NCBI RefSeq assembly: GCF_028462125.1
Contig: NZ_CP115468.1
Location: 2,969,559-3,033,558, forward strand
Direction of reading: 5' to 3'
Source of the DNA: Leptospira sp. GIMC2001
Lineage (GTDB): Bacteria > Spirochaetota > Leptospiria > Leptospirales > Leptospiraceae
DNA length: 64,000 nt
The number at the start of each line of letters is the position of its first letter. Position 1 is the stretch's first letter. Under the pieces are notes generated by a model. It searched no databases and was not told the origin of the DNA. It saw nothing but the letters and a program-made list of their open reading frames with translations. Of this stretch, positions 45,190 through 56,161 are shown one piece after another. The position numbers were made by a program, and so were the translations under genes.

Positions 45190-46317
45190 TTAAAGTGCAT
45201 TTTTCATGCGAAGACTTATAGAAAATTGAAATTTTTTTTCTTCTTGAGAATCTATTCTATTTGTTAGTATTTCCTGGATATTTTCAAAATTTCCAGGAGC
45301 AGACATAGGCTCAATAGCTAAGCTTTGTCTATCATCGGGAGTGTAGATTTGCCAATATTTCATTGGCTCAAAAGGATGTTGAGAATTGCTTTCAATTTCG
45401 AGTGCAAATGTTACGCTTGGATGTGCAATTTGTATCCTAGATTTGCTATTAAATTGATACAGATTGTCCAGTTTTACAGCACCTAATTGGTTGTGACGTT
45501 TGAAATGTTTCGATAGAAAAGAATTAGATGAATGCGAACTAGATGTAAAGGTCTCCATATACAATTCATTATTTTTTGAACTGAAATTTCTTGATAGATC
45601 CTTGTCATCATTCTCAAATTTTTCATATTTCAAATTTTTAAAATTGGGCAAAAGGTTTTCATCCAAGGAAATTTCTTGTAAATTTTCTAAGAAATTAATT
45701 TCCCATTCATCGACTCTACCAAACGGCAATTTTATATATGGATGCCAACCCATTCCGAAGTCGAATGACTCCTTTCCGTTATTTTTTATTTTTAACTCAA
45801 CAACAAGTTTGGAACTGCTCAATGTAAATGTCTGGAACAAAAGAATATTGCATAATTTTTTATAAAATTGTTTTACCCGATTCTCATTTGGATTGGTTGG
45901 ATTCGAAATCAAAAGCTGAGAGCAATCGAGTACATATTGTCCGTGAATCTCCGTCTTCTTCCAAGATTCAGAATGTACGAGCCCGTGTAGAGGATAACCT
46001 TTTTCATCAAACACCCATCTAGAGTCTTCTTCCAAAATCTCATTTTTCTCAAGATCTCTTTCCGGTTGTTCTTTAGGATGCGTTGATGTGGATATTGGAG
46101 AATCATTTTTATACCAAAATTGATTTGGCCACATTCGATTTACCCAGGGAAACATCAAGAAGCAACCAGATCCAAAAAAATTCTCCAAAGAATTGAATCC
46201 CTTGATTATAGAAATTGATTCATTCTTGCCTGGTGGACATAGACTTAATTCTAGCCATTGGCAGCCTCGATTAGGATCCAAAACAAAAGTTGAATTGCCT
46301 GCTTCCAATTTTTCCAT
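45190..46317 (-). CDS. Galactose-mutarotase-like aldose 1-epimerase
   Basis: 375 residues of the aldose-epimerase fold. His residues for catalysis lie in PLHGLVHSESWK near 110 and FGMGWHPYIKLP near 190, and the general-base Glu lies in LAIEPMSAPGNF near 340. These enzymes interconvert the alpha and beta forms of sugars. About 50 residues longer than GalM, with inserts in the middle. Convergence with no operon partner known. Confidence 0.78.
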   Translation of the reverse strand: MEKLEAGNSTFVLDPNRGCQWLELSLCPPGKNESISIIKGFNSLENFFGSGCFLMFPWVNRMWPNQFWYKNDSPISTSTHPKEQPERDLEKNEILEEDSRWVFDEKGYPLHGLVHSESWKKTEIHGQYVLDCSQLLISNPTNPNENRVKQFYKKLCNILLFQTFTLSSSKLVVELKIKNNGKESFDFGMGWHPYIKLPFGRVDEWEINFLENLQEISLDENLLPNFKNLKYEKFENDDKDLSRNFSSKNNELYMETFTSSSHSSNSFLSKHFKRHNQLGAVKLDNLYQFNSKSRIQIAHPSVTFALEIESNSQHPFEPMKYWQIYTPDDRQSLAIEPMSAPGNFENIQEILTNRIDSQEEKKFQFSISLRMKNAL

Positions 46318-46411
46318 ATCTCGAAATTATTTATCGATCTTTGGAAATCAAGGCTGAAATCCGTATTCCAAAAATGATTGAATACTACTGACCAATCTCT
46401 AAAAAGGCAGT

Positions 46412-47395
46412 ATGACCTATTCCAAAATTCTTACTTTTCTGATTCTTTTCACCGTCTCCTTTCTTACTCAGAATTGTTTTTTTAGCCTTTTGCCCAGTGG
46501 TATGGGATACAAAGCACAGATGGAAGAAAAGATTATTTCTGGTGAAGGCAAAGATAAGATAGCCATGATCACCATTGATGGGGTCATTTCAGACGATACG
46601 AAAGAGAACTTTTTCGGTTTTGAATCAGAATCTCCCGTTTCTATTATCGCAGAAAATTTGAAGATGATCGAAAAGGACAAAATGGTCAAAGGAGTAATCC
46701 TCAAGATCAATTCTCCAGGTGGAACGGTCACCGCATCCGATATAATTTATTCAGAGATAGAAAGATTTAAGAAGAAAACAAATCTTCCGATCATGACAGT
46801 TTTTATGGATGTTGGAGCAAGTGGAGCCTACTATATTGCAATGAGTTCAGATATCATAGCGGTCCATCCAACTACTGTTACAGGATCCATTGGAGTAATC
46901 ATGAGTGGATTCAACTTCAAAGAAGGATTGGATAAAATCGGCGTTAAAGAACAGTCGATAACATCAGGTAAGAACAAAGCTCTTGCTTCTCCTTTTCAAG
47001 AAATCAATCCCGAACATAAAGCAATTCTTCAAGGAATTGTGAACAATTTGTACGATAGATTTTACTCCATAGTTAAGAAAGGAAGACCCAATCTTAAGGA
47101 TGATCAATTGAGACCACTATGCGATGGAAGGGTTTTTACAGGTGAGCAAGCGTTAAAATTAGGATTGGTTGACCAAGTCGGCTACTTCGATGAATTCCTT
47201 CCAACTCTCATGAATCATCCAAAATACAAAGCTTCTGTCGGATCCAGTGACCCATTTATCGTTACTTATTCTAGAGGAAGAGACAAAGTAGAAAATATCT
47301 ATCAAGCGAGAACAGAAATTCCAAAAGATAGCTTAATTGAGAAATTCTTACCTACTTTTCGTTCGGCTAGATTTTACTATCTATGGAGTTTATAA
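46412..47395 (+). CDS. sppA: Signal peptide peptidase SppA
   Basis: 327 residues, S49 family, which clips signal-peptide remnants in the membrane. The N-terminus is hydrophobic with a possible lipobox (LTQNC). Catalytic Ser in MDVGASGAYYIAM near 140 and Lys in TSGKNKAL near 190; NSPGGTVTASD is the usual oxyanion-region motif. Directly followed (TAATTG) by an acyltransferase gene. Confidence 0.92.
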   Translation: MTYSKILTFLILFTVSFLTQNCFFSLLPSGMGYKAQMEEKIISGEGKDKIAMITIDGVISDDTKENFFGFESESPVSIIAENLKMIEKDKMVKGVILKINSPGGTVTASDIIYSEIERFKKKTNLPIMTVFMDVGASGAYYIAMSSDIIAVHPTTVTGSIGVIMSGFNFKEGLDKIGVKEQSITSGKNKALASPFQEINPEHKAILQGIVNNLYDRFYSIVKKGRPNLKDDQLRPLCDGRVFTGEQALKLGLVDQVGYFDEFLPTLMNHPKYKASVGSSDPFIVTYSRGRDKVENIYQARTEIPKDSLIEKFLPTFRSARFYYLWSL

Positions 47396-48817
47396 TTGTT
47401 ATTTAATTCTCTTCCTTACTTTTTTCTATTCTCCATCACTTACTTGGTTTACTGGAATGTAAACCAACGAGCTAAGAGAATTACTTTAATAATTGCATCT
47501 ATTGCGTTCTATGGTTTCTTCAGTATTCCTTTTTTATTCCATTTTATCGGAATAGTTGTAATCAATTATTTATTTTCCAATCAATTATGGAAAATGAAAG
47601 AACAAGGCAGAGATACGGCAGGGTTACTACGCTGGGTCGTTGCATTAAACGTCATAAATTTAGGGGTTTTCAAATACTTCTATTTCGTGACGGACTCCAT
47701 TTACTTTTTTACGGGAGCGCAAGGAGTTCAAGAAGTTGCAAAATCTTGGGATATTTTTCTTCCCCTTGCAATCAGCTTCTATAGTTTTCAATTGATTGCA
47801 TTACAAGTTGATATTCACAGAAATCTAAATAAAGAAAAAATTTCTTTTCCAGATTATTTCATTTTTATTCTGTTCTTTCCACAACTGATTGCTGGACCAA
47901 TCATGCGTACGGATAACTTTCTACCACAACTGAATAACCCGACCATAGATGCAGATCGGATGAAAAAAGGTTTGTTTCTCATAATCAGCGGACTCTTCAA
48001 AAAAGTTGTAATCGCAGAAACTGTATCATCGATCATCAATCCCTTATATCTCAATCCTTCCGCATACGATCCATATTCTCTTGCATTAGGTTTGTTTGGC
48101 TTTGCTTGTCAAATTTACTGCGATTTCAGTGGTTATACAGATATCGCTCGTGGCTCTGCCAATCTATTGGGATATGAGATTCCAGAAAATTTTCGTGCTC
48201 CATTCTTTTCTACATCCATGAAAGATTTGTTTAGAAGATGGCATGTTACGCTATCAACTTGGCTCAGAGATTACATCTACATCCCATTAGGTGGAGGCAA
48301 AACAAGTCTTGCAAAATCAAATCTCAATTTGGTAATAACCAATGTCTTAGGTGGACTTTGGCATGGTGCCAATATTGGGTTCGTTCTCTGGGGACTTTAC
48401 TTAGGTCTATTCATTTCTCTGGAGACTTGGTTAGAAAAATTAATGGGCAATAGAAAAATCCCAGACTGGAAGATTGTAAAAGTTCTACAGGTTCTCTATG
48501 CGTTCACCCTGTTTTCCTTTTCTGCAATATTCTTTAGATGCGCATCCCGAGGATCAGAAAGTCTTGCAACAACTTGGGAATATGCAACGAGCTTATTTAG
48601 ATTGCCTGGCAATACAATGACACTGGATCGAGTTGATGAGATATGGACTTTTATGGTTCTTGCTTTCATCTTCAATGCTTTCCAATATTCTGATTATATC
48701 TACAACAAACTCAAGCCCTTGCAAAATTACCTCTTACCCATATGCGGAGTGATTATGCTATTGCTATTAGGAGTTTTTGGGGATTCAGGAAATGATTTTA
48801 TCTATTTTCAATTCTAA
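47396..48817 (+). CDS. MBOAT-family O-acyltransferase (AlgI-like)
   Basis: 473 residues with about ten membrane segments. Signatures RRWHVTLSTWLRDYIYIPLGG and GGLWHGANIGF hold the conserved His. AlgI-type enzymes acetylate extracellular polysaccharides or related surface sugars using a partner such as AlgJ. The start is TTG directly after the sppA stop, with GGAG 7 nt before it, and the protein starts MLFNSLPYFFLF like its relatives. No AlgJ-like partner is seen, although a lipoprotein gene follows. Confidence 0.9.
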   Translation: MLFNSLPYFFLFSITYLVYWNVNQRAKRITLIIASIAFYGFFSIPFLFHFIGIVVINYLFSNQLWKMKEQGRDTAGLLRWVVALNVINLGVFKYFYFVTDSIYFFTGAQGVQEVAKSWDIFLPLAISFYSFQLIALQVDIHRNLNKEKISFPDYFIFILFFPQLIAGPIMRTDNFLPQLNNPTIDADRMKKGLFLIISGLFKKVVIAETVSSIINPLYLNPSAYDPYSLALGLFGFACQIYCDFSGYTDIARGSANLLGYEIPENFRAPFFSTSMKDLFRRWHVTLSTWLRDYIYIPLGGGKTSLAKSNLNLVITNVLGGLWHGANIGFVLWGLYLGLFISLETWLEKLMGNRKIPDWKIVKVLQVLYAFTLFSFSAIFFRCASRGSESLATTWEYATSLFRLPGNTMTLDRVDEIWTFMVLAFIFNAFQYSDYIYNKLKPLQNYLLPICGVIMLLLLGVFGDSGNDFIYFQF

Positions 48818-49493
48818 AAATCTAGCACTACAATTAGTGAAATTTAGAATTAAGGAAATCTATAAAGATACTGGAAAAAATTTTCATTTTTTTATCAAAA
48901 TTCAGCTTAATGTTTTCGTCTTCGCTACCATCGCAATTACTTTGGGCAATTGCATAAATAATTTTAGAGATAATTGGGTTCGTTCTCTCCCTCCCGAATA
49001 TTCACAACCCAATTGGAAAGTTGATGGCAAATGGGTTCGAGTAACTCCTCCTAAGTCAGCAATGAATTCCCAATATCATAAAAATACTTGGGGAGAAGTC
49101 ATAGAATTTCAATCAGAATCGATAGATAAGGGAACATTTCAGAAGCGATACTGGAAAGAAGATATGTATGGAACTGATAAGAAAAGAGAAGAATTCATCT
49201 TCGACGGAACCTACAAAAGATCTGGCAATTGGATACTTCTCACAACTCTAAAAAAAAGAGATGTTCTTACCAATAAACTAGAAGAATTTGATGCAAAATT
49301 GCTCTACCATTATGATAGCAAAGAGAACAATCTGGCTCCTATGCTGTATGAGACTGGAGGAGTTGAGAAAGAATTTGGCATTCTATATGAAACCAAGAAT
49401 GCCTATATGGAAGATGAATTTTTCTTTCGAGCTCGTAAGAATTTTACAAAGAAAGAATTCCAAGCTCATGCTTATGAAAGTTACGATCGCTAA
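48792..49493 (+). CDS. Hypothetical lipoprotein
   Basis: A hydrophobic stretch LNVFVFATIAITLGNC near residues 40-55 looks like a signal with lipobox, though the N-terminal part before it is longer than usual. ATG 48792 overlaps the acyltransferase gene by 26 bp; GTG 48837 would give a shorter, better signal but no SD is seen for either. The mature part is charged and beta-rich (YKRSGNWILLTTLKKRDVL). Not recognised. It may be coupled to the acyltransferase gene. Confidence 0.55.
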   Translation: MILSIFNSKNLALQLVKFRIKEIYKDTGKNFHFFIKIQLNVFVFATIAITLGNCINNFRDNWVRSLPPEYSQPNWKVDGKWVRVTPPKSAMNSQYHKNTWGEVIEFQSESIDKGTFQKRYWKEDMYGTDKKREEFIFDGTYKRSGNWILLTTLKKRDVLTNKLEEFDAKLLYHYDSKENNLAPMLYETGGVEKEFGILYETKNAYMEDEFFFRARKNFTKKEFQAHAYESYDR

Positions 49494-49611
49494 AGCAATT
49501 AGCTAAATGCAAAAACAATGAAAAGGTCATCTACCTGACTTATATTCCAATATCAAACTATTAAAGTAGAGATACAAATCAGTTAAGATAAAAGTCTTCG
49601 GAACGGATTAC

Positions 49612-50073
49612 TTATCCTTGTGTAGTTTGAACCATACATGCTGCACTGTATTCTCTCAATTCTTCAGATGCCATAGTTGCTTCCTTGTCAAAATGCAATT
49701 TTTTATATAGACCTAGAGCTTTTTCAACATGATCTTTCGCATCACAAGATGCTCCAAAATTATGTTCTGTATTCGATGTGAGTAATAGTAGATTTGCATA
49801 ACCTTTGCTATTAGCAAGACCCAATCTCTCTCTTAGAACGAGAGTCTGTCTGTAGTGCTTGACCGCATTGTAATAGTCACCACCTTCTTCTTCATTGGAT
49901 GCCATACGGATCAGGCGATTGGATATTTCAACAAGACTTTCTTTGTCAAAAGACACCATAAGTGAATTCACTTCATCTTCCACTTCATCAATGTCAGATT
50001 CATTGGCATTCAAACCAAAAGATAAAAATCCAATCAGTAAGCAATAATTGATAGTTTTTAGTATTTTGTTCAT
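49612..50073 (-). CDS. Hypothetical secreted TPR-like protein
   Basis: 153 residues from ATG 50073, preceded by AGAAGG 9 nt upstream. Signal peptide MNKILKTINYCLLIGFLSFG ending ANA. The mature protein is helical, with a tetratricopeptide-like pair (GDYYNAVKHYRQTLVLRERL, HVEKALGLYKKLHFDKEA). The two Cys near the end may form a disulfide. A longer frame starts at 50115. Function unknown. Confidence 0.7.
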   Translation of the reverse strand: MNKILKTINYCLLIGFLSFGLNANESDIDEVEDEVNSLMVSFDKESLVEISNRLIRMASNEEEGGDYYNAVKHYRQTLVLRERLGLANSKGYANLLLLTSNTEHNFGASCDAKDHVEKALGLYKKLHFDKEATMASEELREYSAACMVQTTQG

Positions 50074-50290
50074 TGGTGTAACCTTCTGCTTATTTATTGC
50101 AATAAGTGTACCCAATGCCTAATTTTACCAAAACTGCCCAATGAACGCGATTGAGCAGTCTGAAGCTTTGTTGGATTGAATTACATGTATAAAAGGATGG
50201 TATTCTTATAGAAAAACCTTGATTATCTTAACAAAATGCTTAATTTATCAACAATCTTTCGATCTCGAGAGATTGAGATGATACCAAGAT

Positions 50291-52720
50291 TTATTCTTTT
50301 TTGCCCAATTCTTCTTCGGTAAATCCGTATTCATCTTTCAAGAAATTAACTAGATCCAGGGATCGATAATGATCCCGGTCTCCATCGCATTGTCGATTTG
50401 CAGGAACAGCTCTTGTTCGTCCCGCAATTGAATCCGGTTTGAGGAATAAATTGGAGGCGCGAGGACAATTTTCATTCGGAGATAGACCATTGAAAGCACA
50501 GACAGATCCGCCAACAACATCTTCTGGAACGGGATCAGGATTTGTCTTAAAGCTTGGATATTCACTGCCTTCATAGAATCTACGATAGACCCTTCCCCAA
50601 ATGGGTGCAGATAAAGCAGCAGCAGTCTGCCCTTTGCCAAGAGAAATAGAACTTTTGTCGAAGCCCATGTAGACTACACTGGTTAGGTGAGGATCAAATC
50701 CGCAATACCAGGCATTGGTATAAGATGAAGTGGATCCTGTTTTGCCACCAGATTCACCCTTATAGTTTGCTCCGAATTGGTCTGATCTCAATGCTGCAGT
50801 TGGTGTTCCAGCAGTGGCTACACCAATTAACATCTGCTTGATGATATAAGCTGTACCTTCTGGAATCACTTGTATGCTTCCATCTTCCGATTGAGCAGCG
50901 AGTTCAGCGCGAACTTCTTGTTCGCGGTTCATAAGTATATTGCCACTTTGGTCTAGAACATAGCGAATAGTAATAGGAATTACATTACGTCCACGATTCG
51001 CAATGATTGCATATCCTTGTGCCATTTCCATTGGAGTGAGTTCTGCAACACCCAAGGCTAGAGCCGGACCAGTTGGAAATCTTTGCTTAGGAACTTTTGT
51101 AGCCTTCGATGCGAAATCAATCACAGCATCCACACCCGCTCTCAATAGAACTTGAACGGATACAATATTCAATGAAAGATTGAGAGCTCGGTTCAAAGGA
51201 ACCATGCCACGGAAATCACCAGAAATATCTTGCGGAGACCAACCTTCACCTTCCTCAGTAATCGTTGTTAGCGGGGCATCCATAAGACCTGTTCCCGAAC
51301 CAACTGCTCTTTCATTAATTCCAGCTGCATAAACAAAAGGCTTAAAGGCAGATCCAGTTTGGCGCCTCGCTTGCATAGCACGGTTGAATTGATTCTTAGG
51401 CGTGAATTTGCTTCCTCCAACCATAGTGGTTATAAAACCCGTTCTATGATCGAGAGTTACAAAAGCTCCTTCGACATGAAGGTTTCTTGCAAAAATAGCT
51501 GATAGTTTTCTATATTCTTTTATTCCGGAATGCTCATTCTCCGAAGGACTCAAGATAGTAAGTAGTTCGAGACTATCTGAAATGGAACCTTCTAATGCCT
51601 GCCTAAATTTCTGTTTCTCATCAAGACTTGTGACATATGGAACACCAACTGGAAAGATTGATCCGAACAAGTTGTACAAACCTACCAGTGATTTGTCAGC
51701 TCCACCAACATATCTGTTGTTCATCCCAAATGAAATACGATCTTGATCTCGCAGTGCCTTACGCAATTCTTCTTCAGCAATTTCTTGCTTACGAATATCA
51801 ATGGATGTATAAACCTTAAGCCCACCTGTATAAAGTAGTTCATCACCGAGTTCTTTTTCTAGAGATTGTCTAACCCACTCAGTAAAGTAAGGAGCTCGAT
51901 TCAACCTAGCACCTACTGTGCTTCTAGACGGAGATTGAGTGATCACTACAGGCCAATAGTGTTCCCAGAATTCATCATGGATTTTGTCTACAGTCTCTTC
52001 TGGGATATGGCCATGCTTTGCCATGATCTTCAAGATTTCTTTATGCGATCCCTTAGCAATCGATGGATTCTTAAATGGGGAATATTTGACAGGAGCCTTG
52101 GGAAGCCTTGCAAGTATTGCTGCTTCTGCAATGGTCAGGTCTCTTACATCTTTTTGGAAATACACAGAAGATGCTGAGCTGAGTCCGGTCGTTCCATGAC
52201 CTAAATAAATAAGATTGAAATAGATTTCGAGAATTTCTTCTTTAGAATATTCCTGTTCAATTTGAAGTGTAAGAAGTGCCTCAATGAATTTACGCGCAAA
52301 AGTTTTTTTGCGATTCTGCAATACAGTTTTCGCAAGCTGTTGCGTCAGAGTTGATCCACCCTGTACGATTCTTAGATTCACTGTATTTACAATCGCAGCT
52401 CTTAGTATAGCCTTGAAGTCTATCCCAAAATGATTGTAAAAATTATCATCTTCTACTGATAGAAATGCATTCACAACATGAGGTGGAATATCATCAAATT
52501 TTAAAAGCTCTTGTCTATGACGATACAACTCAGAGAATAGAATTCCATTGACGTCATACAATTTTGTTGGTGTTGTCGGTTGGTAAGTAGCAAGTCTTGC
52601 AAGTTCTTTACCTTCTGAGACTTCGGACACAATGTATCCGAAGAAAAGACCACCAAGAATCGCCATCGTGAAAAAAATCCAAAGTGTGATCGAAAGTTTC
52701 TTTTTATCTTCTATTTCCAT
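50291..52720 (-). CDS. Class A penicillin-binding protein (PBP1A type)
   Basis: 809 residues; glycan polymerase and cross-linking enzyme of peptidoglycan. One N-terminal membrane anchor, then a GT51 domain ([31 protein letters not shown]), then a transpeptidase with SxxK in TGSAFKPF, SxN in LSLNIVS and [18 protein letters not shown]. The stop is followed by an imperfect hairpin without a U-run. The MBL gene lies 4 bp upstream and may be cotranscribed. Confidence 0.95.
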   Translation of the reverse strand: MEIEDKKKLSITLWIFFTMAILGGLFFGYIVSEVSEGKELARLATYQPTTPTKLYDVNGILFSELYRHRQELLKFDDIPPHVVNAFLSVEDDNFYNHFGIDFKAILRAAIVNTVNLRIVQGGSTLTQQLAKTVLQNRKKTFARKFIEALLTLQIEQEYSKEEILEIYFNLIYLGHGTTGLSSASSVYFQKDVRDLTIAEAAILARLPKAPVKYSPFKNPSIAKGSHKEILKIMAKHGHIPEETVDKIHDEFWEHYWPVVITQSPSRSTVGARLNRAPYFTEWVRQSLEKELGDELLYTGGLKVYTSIDIRKQEIAEEELRKALRDQDRISFGMNNRYVGGADKSLVGLYNLFGSIFPVGVPYVTSLDEKQKFRQALEGSISDSLELLTILSPSENEHSGIKEYRKLSAIFARNLHVEGAFVTLDHRTGFITTMVGGSKFTPKNQFNRAMQARRQTGSAFKPFVYAAGINERAVGSGTGLMDAPLTTITEEGEGWSPQDISGDFRGMVPLNRALNLSLNIVSVQVLLRAGVDAVIDFASKATKVPKQRFPTGPALALGVAELTPMEMAQGYAIIANRGRNVIPITIRYVLDQSGNILMNREQEVRAELAAQSEDGSIQVIPEGTAYIIKQMLIGVATAGTPTAALRSDQFGANYKGESGGKTGSTSSYTNAWYCGFDPHLTSVVYMGFDKSSISLGKGQTAAALSAPIWGRVYRRFYEGSEYPSFKTNPDPVPEDVVGGSVCAFNGLSPNENCPRASNLFLKPDSIAGRTRAVPANRQCDGDRDHYRSLDLVNFLKDEYGFTEEELGKKE

Positions 52721-52724
52721 TCGT

Positions 52725-53684
52725 TTATAATGTAAAAGTCATTCCTTCCCGAGCTAAATGAATTTTTAATTTAGATGCACCTAATGCATTTCGATGCTCG
52801 ACTGCATCCTCCCAAATTCCGTAGACTTTTTCGTCGTTATACGCTGGTTCGTGATGAGTCAAAGCAAGATTTCGAACTTTCCAATTGTGAGCGATGTTTA
52901 CAGCCATCGTGTAAGCGGTATGTCCCCAGTCAAATTTGGCAAAAGACTCATCCAGTGTATATTGAGAATCTAAGACGAGTAAGTCAGCCATTCCAAAAAA
53001 CGGTGCAATCCCGCGAATGTATTCTAAATCTTCACCCGTGAACTCTGCATCCGTTGCGAAAATAAAAACTTTCTTATCCTCTGTAAATTTATAAGCATAA
53101 GAATTGCCCGGATGCTTGAGAGGATGAACTTCCACTTGAACTCGATCATCTTCGAATTTCAAAACATCACCAGGTTCGAATAAAATAAATTCTTTCTTAG
53201 ATGAAGTTGCATGAAATGTTATCGGGAAAAACTCTTTTTCCATCTGTCGACTCAATCGTGCATCCAAGTCAGGATATGGCGAATGGAATCGAAGAGTTAC
53301 ATTGGGAAAATACATGGGTTTGAAAAAAGGCAATGCTTGGATATGATCCCAATGCGTATGGGTGATAAAAATATTTAATATATATTCGCCCTTATATGCT
53401 AAGATCTTGGAAACCATCGAGTCTCCGAGAGTTCTTGCACCCGTCCCGAAATCGATTACATAATTAGTGTCGGAATTGCTCTGCACGCCAACACAAGTAG
53501 TATCCCCACCAGCAGTATGACGCAGTCTCGGAGGAAGAGTTTTCCAGAAGCCAGCAACATCTTGAGTCGCAGCATGTTTAGATTGGGCAAAAAGTGATAG
53601 AGTCTCAACCATTTTGTCCCTATACTCCTTGTTTCTCAACGGAGCAGGCATCGATCCTCTTACACCAAATAAAGTGACTTTCAC
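52725..53684 (-). CDS. Metallo-beta-lactamase-fold hydrolase
   Basis: 319 residues. [13 protein letters not shown] near 115 is the zinc motif, with a further Asp in FATDAEFTG and His in [10 protein letters not shown]-terminal [11 protein letters not shown] is typical of the PhnP/RNase Z-like and class II cyclic-nucleotide phosphodiesterase branch. The substrate is not clear. It starts alone and is followed by the PBP gene 4 bp away. Confidence 0.85.
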   Translation of the reverse strand: MKVTLFGVRGSMPAPLRNKEYRDKMVETLSLFAQSKHAATQDVAGFWKTLPPRLRHTAGGDTTCVGVQSNSDTNYVIDFGTGARTLGDSMVSKILAYKGEYILNIFITHTHWDHIQALPFFKPMYFPNVTLRFHSPYPDLDARLSRQMEKEFFPITFHATSSKKEFILFEPGDVLKFEDDRVQVEVHPLKHPGNSYAYKFTEDKKVFIFATDAEFTGEDLEYIRGIAPFFGMADLLVLDSQYTLDESFAKFDWGHTAYTMAVNIAHNWKVRNLALTHHEPAYNDEKVYGIWEDAVEHRNALGASKLKIHLAREGMTFTL

Positions 53685-53768
53685 TGTACAGCTATGATCT
53701 CCCTTGCTCTATAGAAGTCACTCAGAAAATGAGATTGCAGAAAAGACCAAAATTGTTAATTTGTAAAT

Positions 53769-54581
53769 ATGGCATCACCCTACGGATACCAACTGAGATT
53801 TGGTCCATCACTTACACCCGTCGTTCGCAATCTTATCATCATCAATGCTATTCTATTTGTATTGCAGTTTTTTACAAATGCCATTGGGGCTGGTGGTGTG
53901 ATTGAGAGTATTTTTGCACTCAACTCAGCTCAGGTTTCCAACCTCTGGGTCTGGCAATTGTTAACCTATGCATTTCTGCATGCCGATATCGTGCATATCT
54001 TATTTAATATGTTATTTCTATGGATGTTTGGATCAGAATTGGAAAATTTCTGGAATTCGGATATTTTTCTCAAATTCTATTTATTCTGCTGTCTCGTCGG
54101 TGGAGTCTTTAGCTATGTGGGAAGCTTCATCACAGGACCGACTCTTGTTCTAGGAGCATCGGGTGGAGTCTACGGAGCCATGTTAGCTTATGCGATGGTC
54201 TGGCCAAATCGCGAATTGCTTGTGATGGGAATCATTCCAATGAAAGCTAAATATTTTATTCTAATACCGATGGTACTGATCTTCTTTTCTCAATCCGAAC
54301 ATATTGCACATGCGGCGCATGCTGGTGGACTAGCCGGAGGATTTCTATTTGTCAAATTTTTTGATAGATTCCGAAATTATTTCAATTGGAGTTTCTCTCC
54401 GTCTCGCTATTTACAGCGACGAAGAATGCGAAAATACCAAGAAGAAATGGAAATGAGAACCAATGCAAAAGAAAAAGTAGATGAGCTTCTGGAAAAAATT
54501 TCTAAACAAGGAATGAATTCCCTCAGTCGAAAAGAAAAAAATTTCTTGAATACCGCATCCAAAGAATATTTCGAAGAGTAG
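53769..54581 (+). CDS. Rhomboid-family intramembrane serine protease
   Basis: 270 residues with six membrane helices. Ser nucleophile in LVLGASGGVYGAM near 132, His in HAAHAGGLAGGF near 187, and FLHADIVHILFNMLFLWMFG with the usual HxxxN loop. It cuts membrane proteins inside the bilayer. The C-terminal 60 residues are charged and cytoplasmic. Immediately followed by a lipoate ligase gene. Confidence 0.93.
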   Translation: MASPYGYQLRFGPSLTPVVRNLIIINAILFVLQFFTNAIGAGGVIESIFALNSAQVSNLWVWQLLTYAFLHADIVHILFNMLFLWMFGSELENFWNSDIFLKFYLFCCLVGGVFSYVGSFITGPTLVLGASGGVYGAMLAYAMVWPNRELLVMGIIPMKAKYFILIPMVLIFFSQSEHIAHAAHAGGLAGGFLFVKFFDRFRNYFNWSFSPSRYLQRRRMRKYQEEMEMRTNAKEKVDELLEKISKQGMNSLSRKEKNFLNTASKEYFEE

Positions 54582-54588
54582 AATTGGA

Positions 54589-55506
54589 TTGTCCATTTTT
54601 CTCTTTCAACAAAAAAGTATTCCGAATCCTTACTTCCAGCTCGCACTAGAAGAGGCAATTGCTCTGAATCTTTCTGATTCAGACTATACTGCGGGAATTC
54701 GAATCTGGAGGAATATAAAATCAATAGTTCTTGGAATATCAGAAAAAGAATCCCTTACAATTAAGAAGGAAACCTTAGAAACATTCAGACAATACTTCAA
54801 AGATGATTTATACAAAGATTTAACAAACAAAAATACAAATTTCCAAAAAAGAAATAACCTAAGATTAAGAAAGGAAAACACAAAACAATCGAATACATTA
54901 TCTCTCGTTAGGCGAGCCTCAGGTGGTGGAACCGTTTATCAAGACTGGCCTGGCAATCTAAATTTCTCCCTCTTTGTGAATACAAATGTAAAAAAAGAAC
55001 TCTATCCAGTTCAAAATTCCTATGATATTCTTCTAGGAATTGCAATTAAAGCTTTGGGTAAACAGGGCTATCAATTGGTATCGGCAGGAAAATCTGACCT
55101 TAGTGTCCAAGACAGTTCTGGGAATTTGAAAAAAATTTCCGGGAATGCACAGTTTAGAAAAAAGAATACAATTGTTCAGCATGGAACTTTGATTTTAAGT
55201 CCGACTCTTTTTGAAGAAGTTGAGAAATACCAACTCCACCCGCCAGAAGAACCGAATTATAGAAACAAAAGAAGCCATAAAGATTTTCTCACTCATTTGG
55301 ATATGGGTGTAGACGAGGATAAACTTGGAGCCGATCTCGCGATTGAATTGGCAAATTATATGGATAGCGAGAATCATTCAACTCATGCTGAATCAACTGC
55401 TCGAAAATTTTCCATTCAGAAATCTTTTCTCAATTCTTGCATTCAGCGCGCTTACACTCTCGCTAAGTCAAAATATCTCACAGAGGATTGGCTTTTTCGA
55501 GGATAA
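54589..55506 (+). CDS. Lipoate-protein ligase A-type enzyme
   Basis: 305 residues of the LplA/LipB/BirA fold. RRASGGGTVYQDWPGNLNFS near 107 and KKISGNAQ with the acyl-adenylate Lys, then HGTLIL, are the family motifs. An insert of about 35 residues (DDLYKDLTNKNTNFQKRNN...), rich in Asn and Lys, separates the first helix from the RRxSGGG loop. Start is TTG 54589, 7 bp after the rhomboid stop. Some members transfer octanoate rather than lipoate. Confidence 0.85.
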   Translation: MSIFLFQQKSIPNPYFQLALEEAIALNLSDSDYTAGIRIWRNIKSIVLGISEKESLTIKKETLETFRQYFKDDLYKDLTNKNTNFQKRNNLRLRKENTKQSNTLSLVRRASGGGTVYQDWPGNLNFSLFVNTNVKKELYPVQNSYDILLGIAIKALGKQGYQLVSAGKSDLSVQDSSGNLKKISGNAQFRKKNTIVQHGTLILSPTLFEEVEKYQLHPPEEPNYRNKRSHKDFLTHLDMGVDEDKLGADLAIELANYMDSENHSTHAESTARKFSIQKSFLNSCIQRAYTLAKSKYLTEDWLFRG

Positions 55507-55538
55507 AAAAAAATGGAACCTAATCTGCATTAGATTCC
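55505..55538 (-). terminator. Intrinsic terminator of the TonB operon
   Basis: On the minus strand GGAATCTAAT, a GCAG loop, ATTAGGTTCC (9 of 10 paired) then A and nine T. It lies 24 bp after the tonB stop and overlaps the end of the convergent lipoate ligase gene. Confidence 0.93.
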
Positions 55539-55561
55539 CAAAAGGAATTCAAGGTGATCCA

Positions 55562-56161
55562 TTATTCATCTAAAGAAAATCGAATGGGTACTCGATGACT
55601 CATCTTTACAGGTTTGCCTTGAACATATCCAGGAGAAAATCGGATCCGATCTATGATTCTCATTGCAGCTTCATCAAAACCAAATCCCGCTTTGCCAGAC
55701 GCAATCTTTGCCGATTGAACAGAGCCACGCTCGTCAATCTGCACCAATAGAATAACTGTTTTCTCACTGATATTTGCTGCCTTAGCTTGATCAGGAAAAT
55801 ACTGCTTGAGATCAAAATCTATAATCGGAACAGGCATCTTATCTCCGTTATACGAAAATAGGAAACCATCTTTGTCTGTTCCATCACCAGAAAGGGCATT
55901 TGGGTTGATGTCATCATCAATCGGATCATCCGCATTCTTATTGGAACCTTCCACCCATTCATTTTTTTCAACAGGTGCAGGGCTTGAAGTTCCACCAATC
56001 AGTTCAGGAGGTATTTCTTGAAAATCCACTTCCAAATCTTCCCATTCTTTGTATTCCAAATCTGCTTCAGAAGGTAAAGTCGCAATATAATACGCTCCCA
56101 TAGCCGAGGCATGGAGTAGAATTGAGAAACCTACACAGACTTGGAATAGATTGAATCTCAT
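55562..56161 (-). CDS. TonB-family energy transducer
   Basis: 199 residues. One N-terminal membrane anchor (FQVCVGFSILLHASAMGAYY), an acidic linker in the periplasm instead of the usual Pro/Lys one, and a C-terminal TonB domain (FPDQAKAANISEKTVILLVQ, GFDEAAMRIIDRIRFSPGYV). It passes energy from ExbB-ExbD to an outer-membrane receptor. It overlaps exbD by 4 bp (ATGA), and is the last gene of the operon. Confidence 0.9.
   Translation of the reverse strand: MRFNLFQVCVGFSILLHASAMGAYYIATLPSEADLEYKEWEDLEVDFQEIPPELIGGTSSPAPVEKNEWVEGSNKNADDPIDDDINPNALSGDGTDKDGFLFSYNGDKMPVPIIDFDLKQYFPDQAKAANISEKTVILLVQIDERGSVQSAKIASGKAGFGFDEAAMRIIDRIRFSPGYVQGKPVKMSHRVPIRFSLDE

Noticed and set aside
50252..50275. Hairpin CAATCT...AGATTG after the PBP gene as terminator
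   Set aside because: Short 6-bp arms, 12-base loop region and no T-run on either strand.
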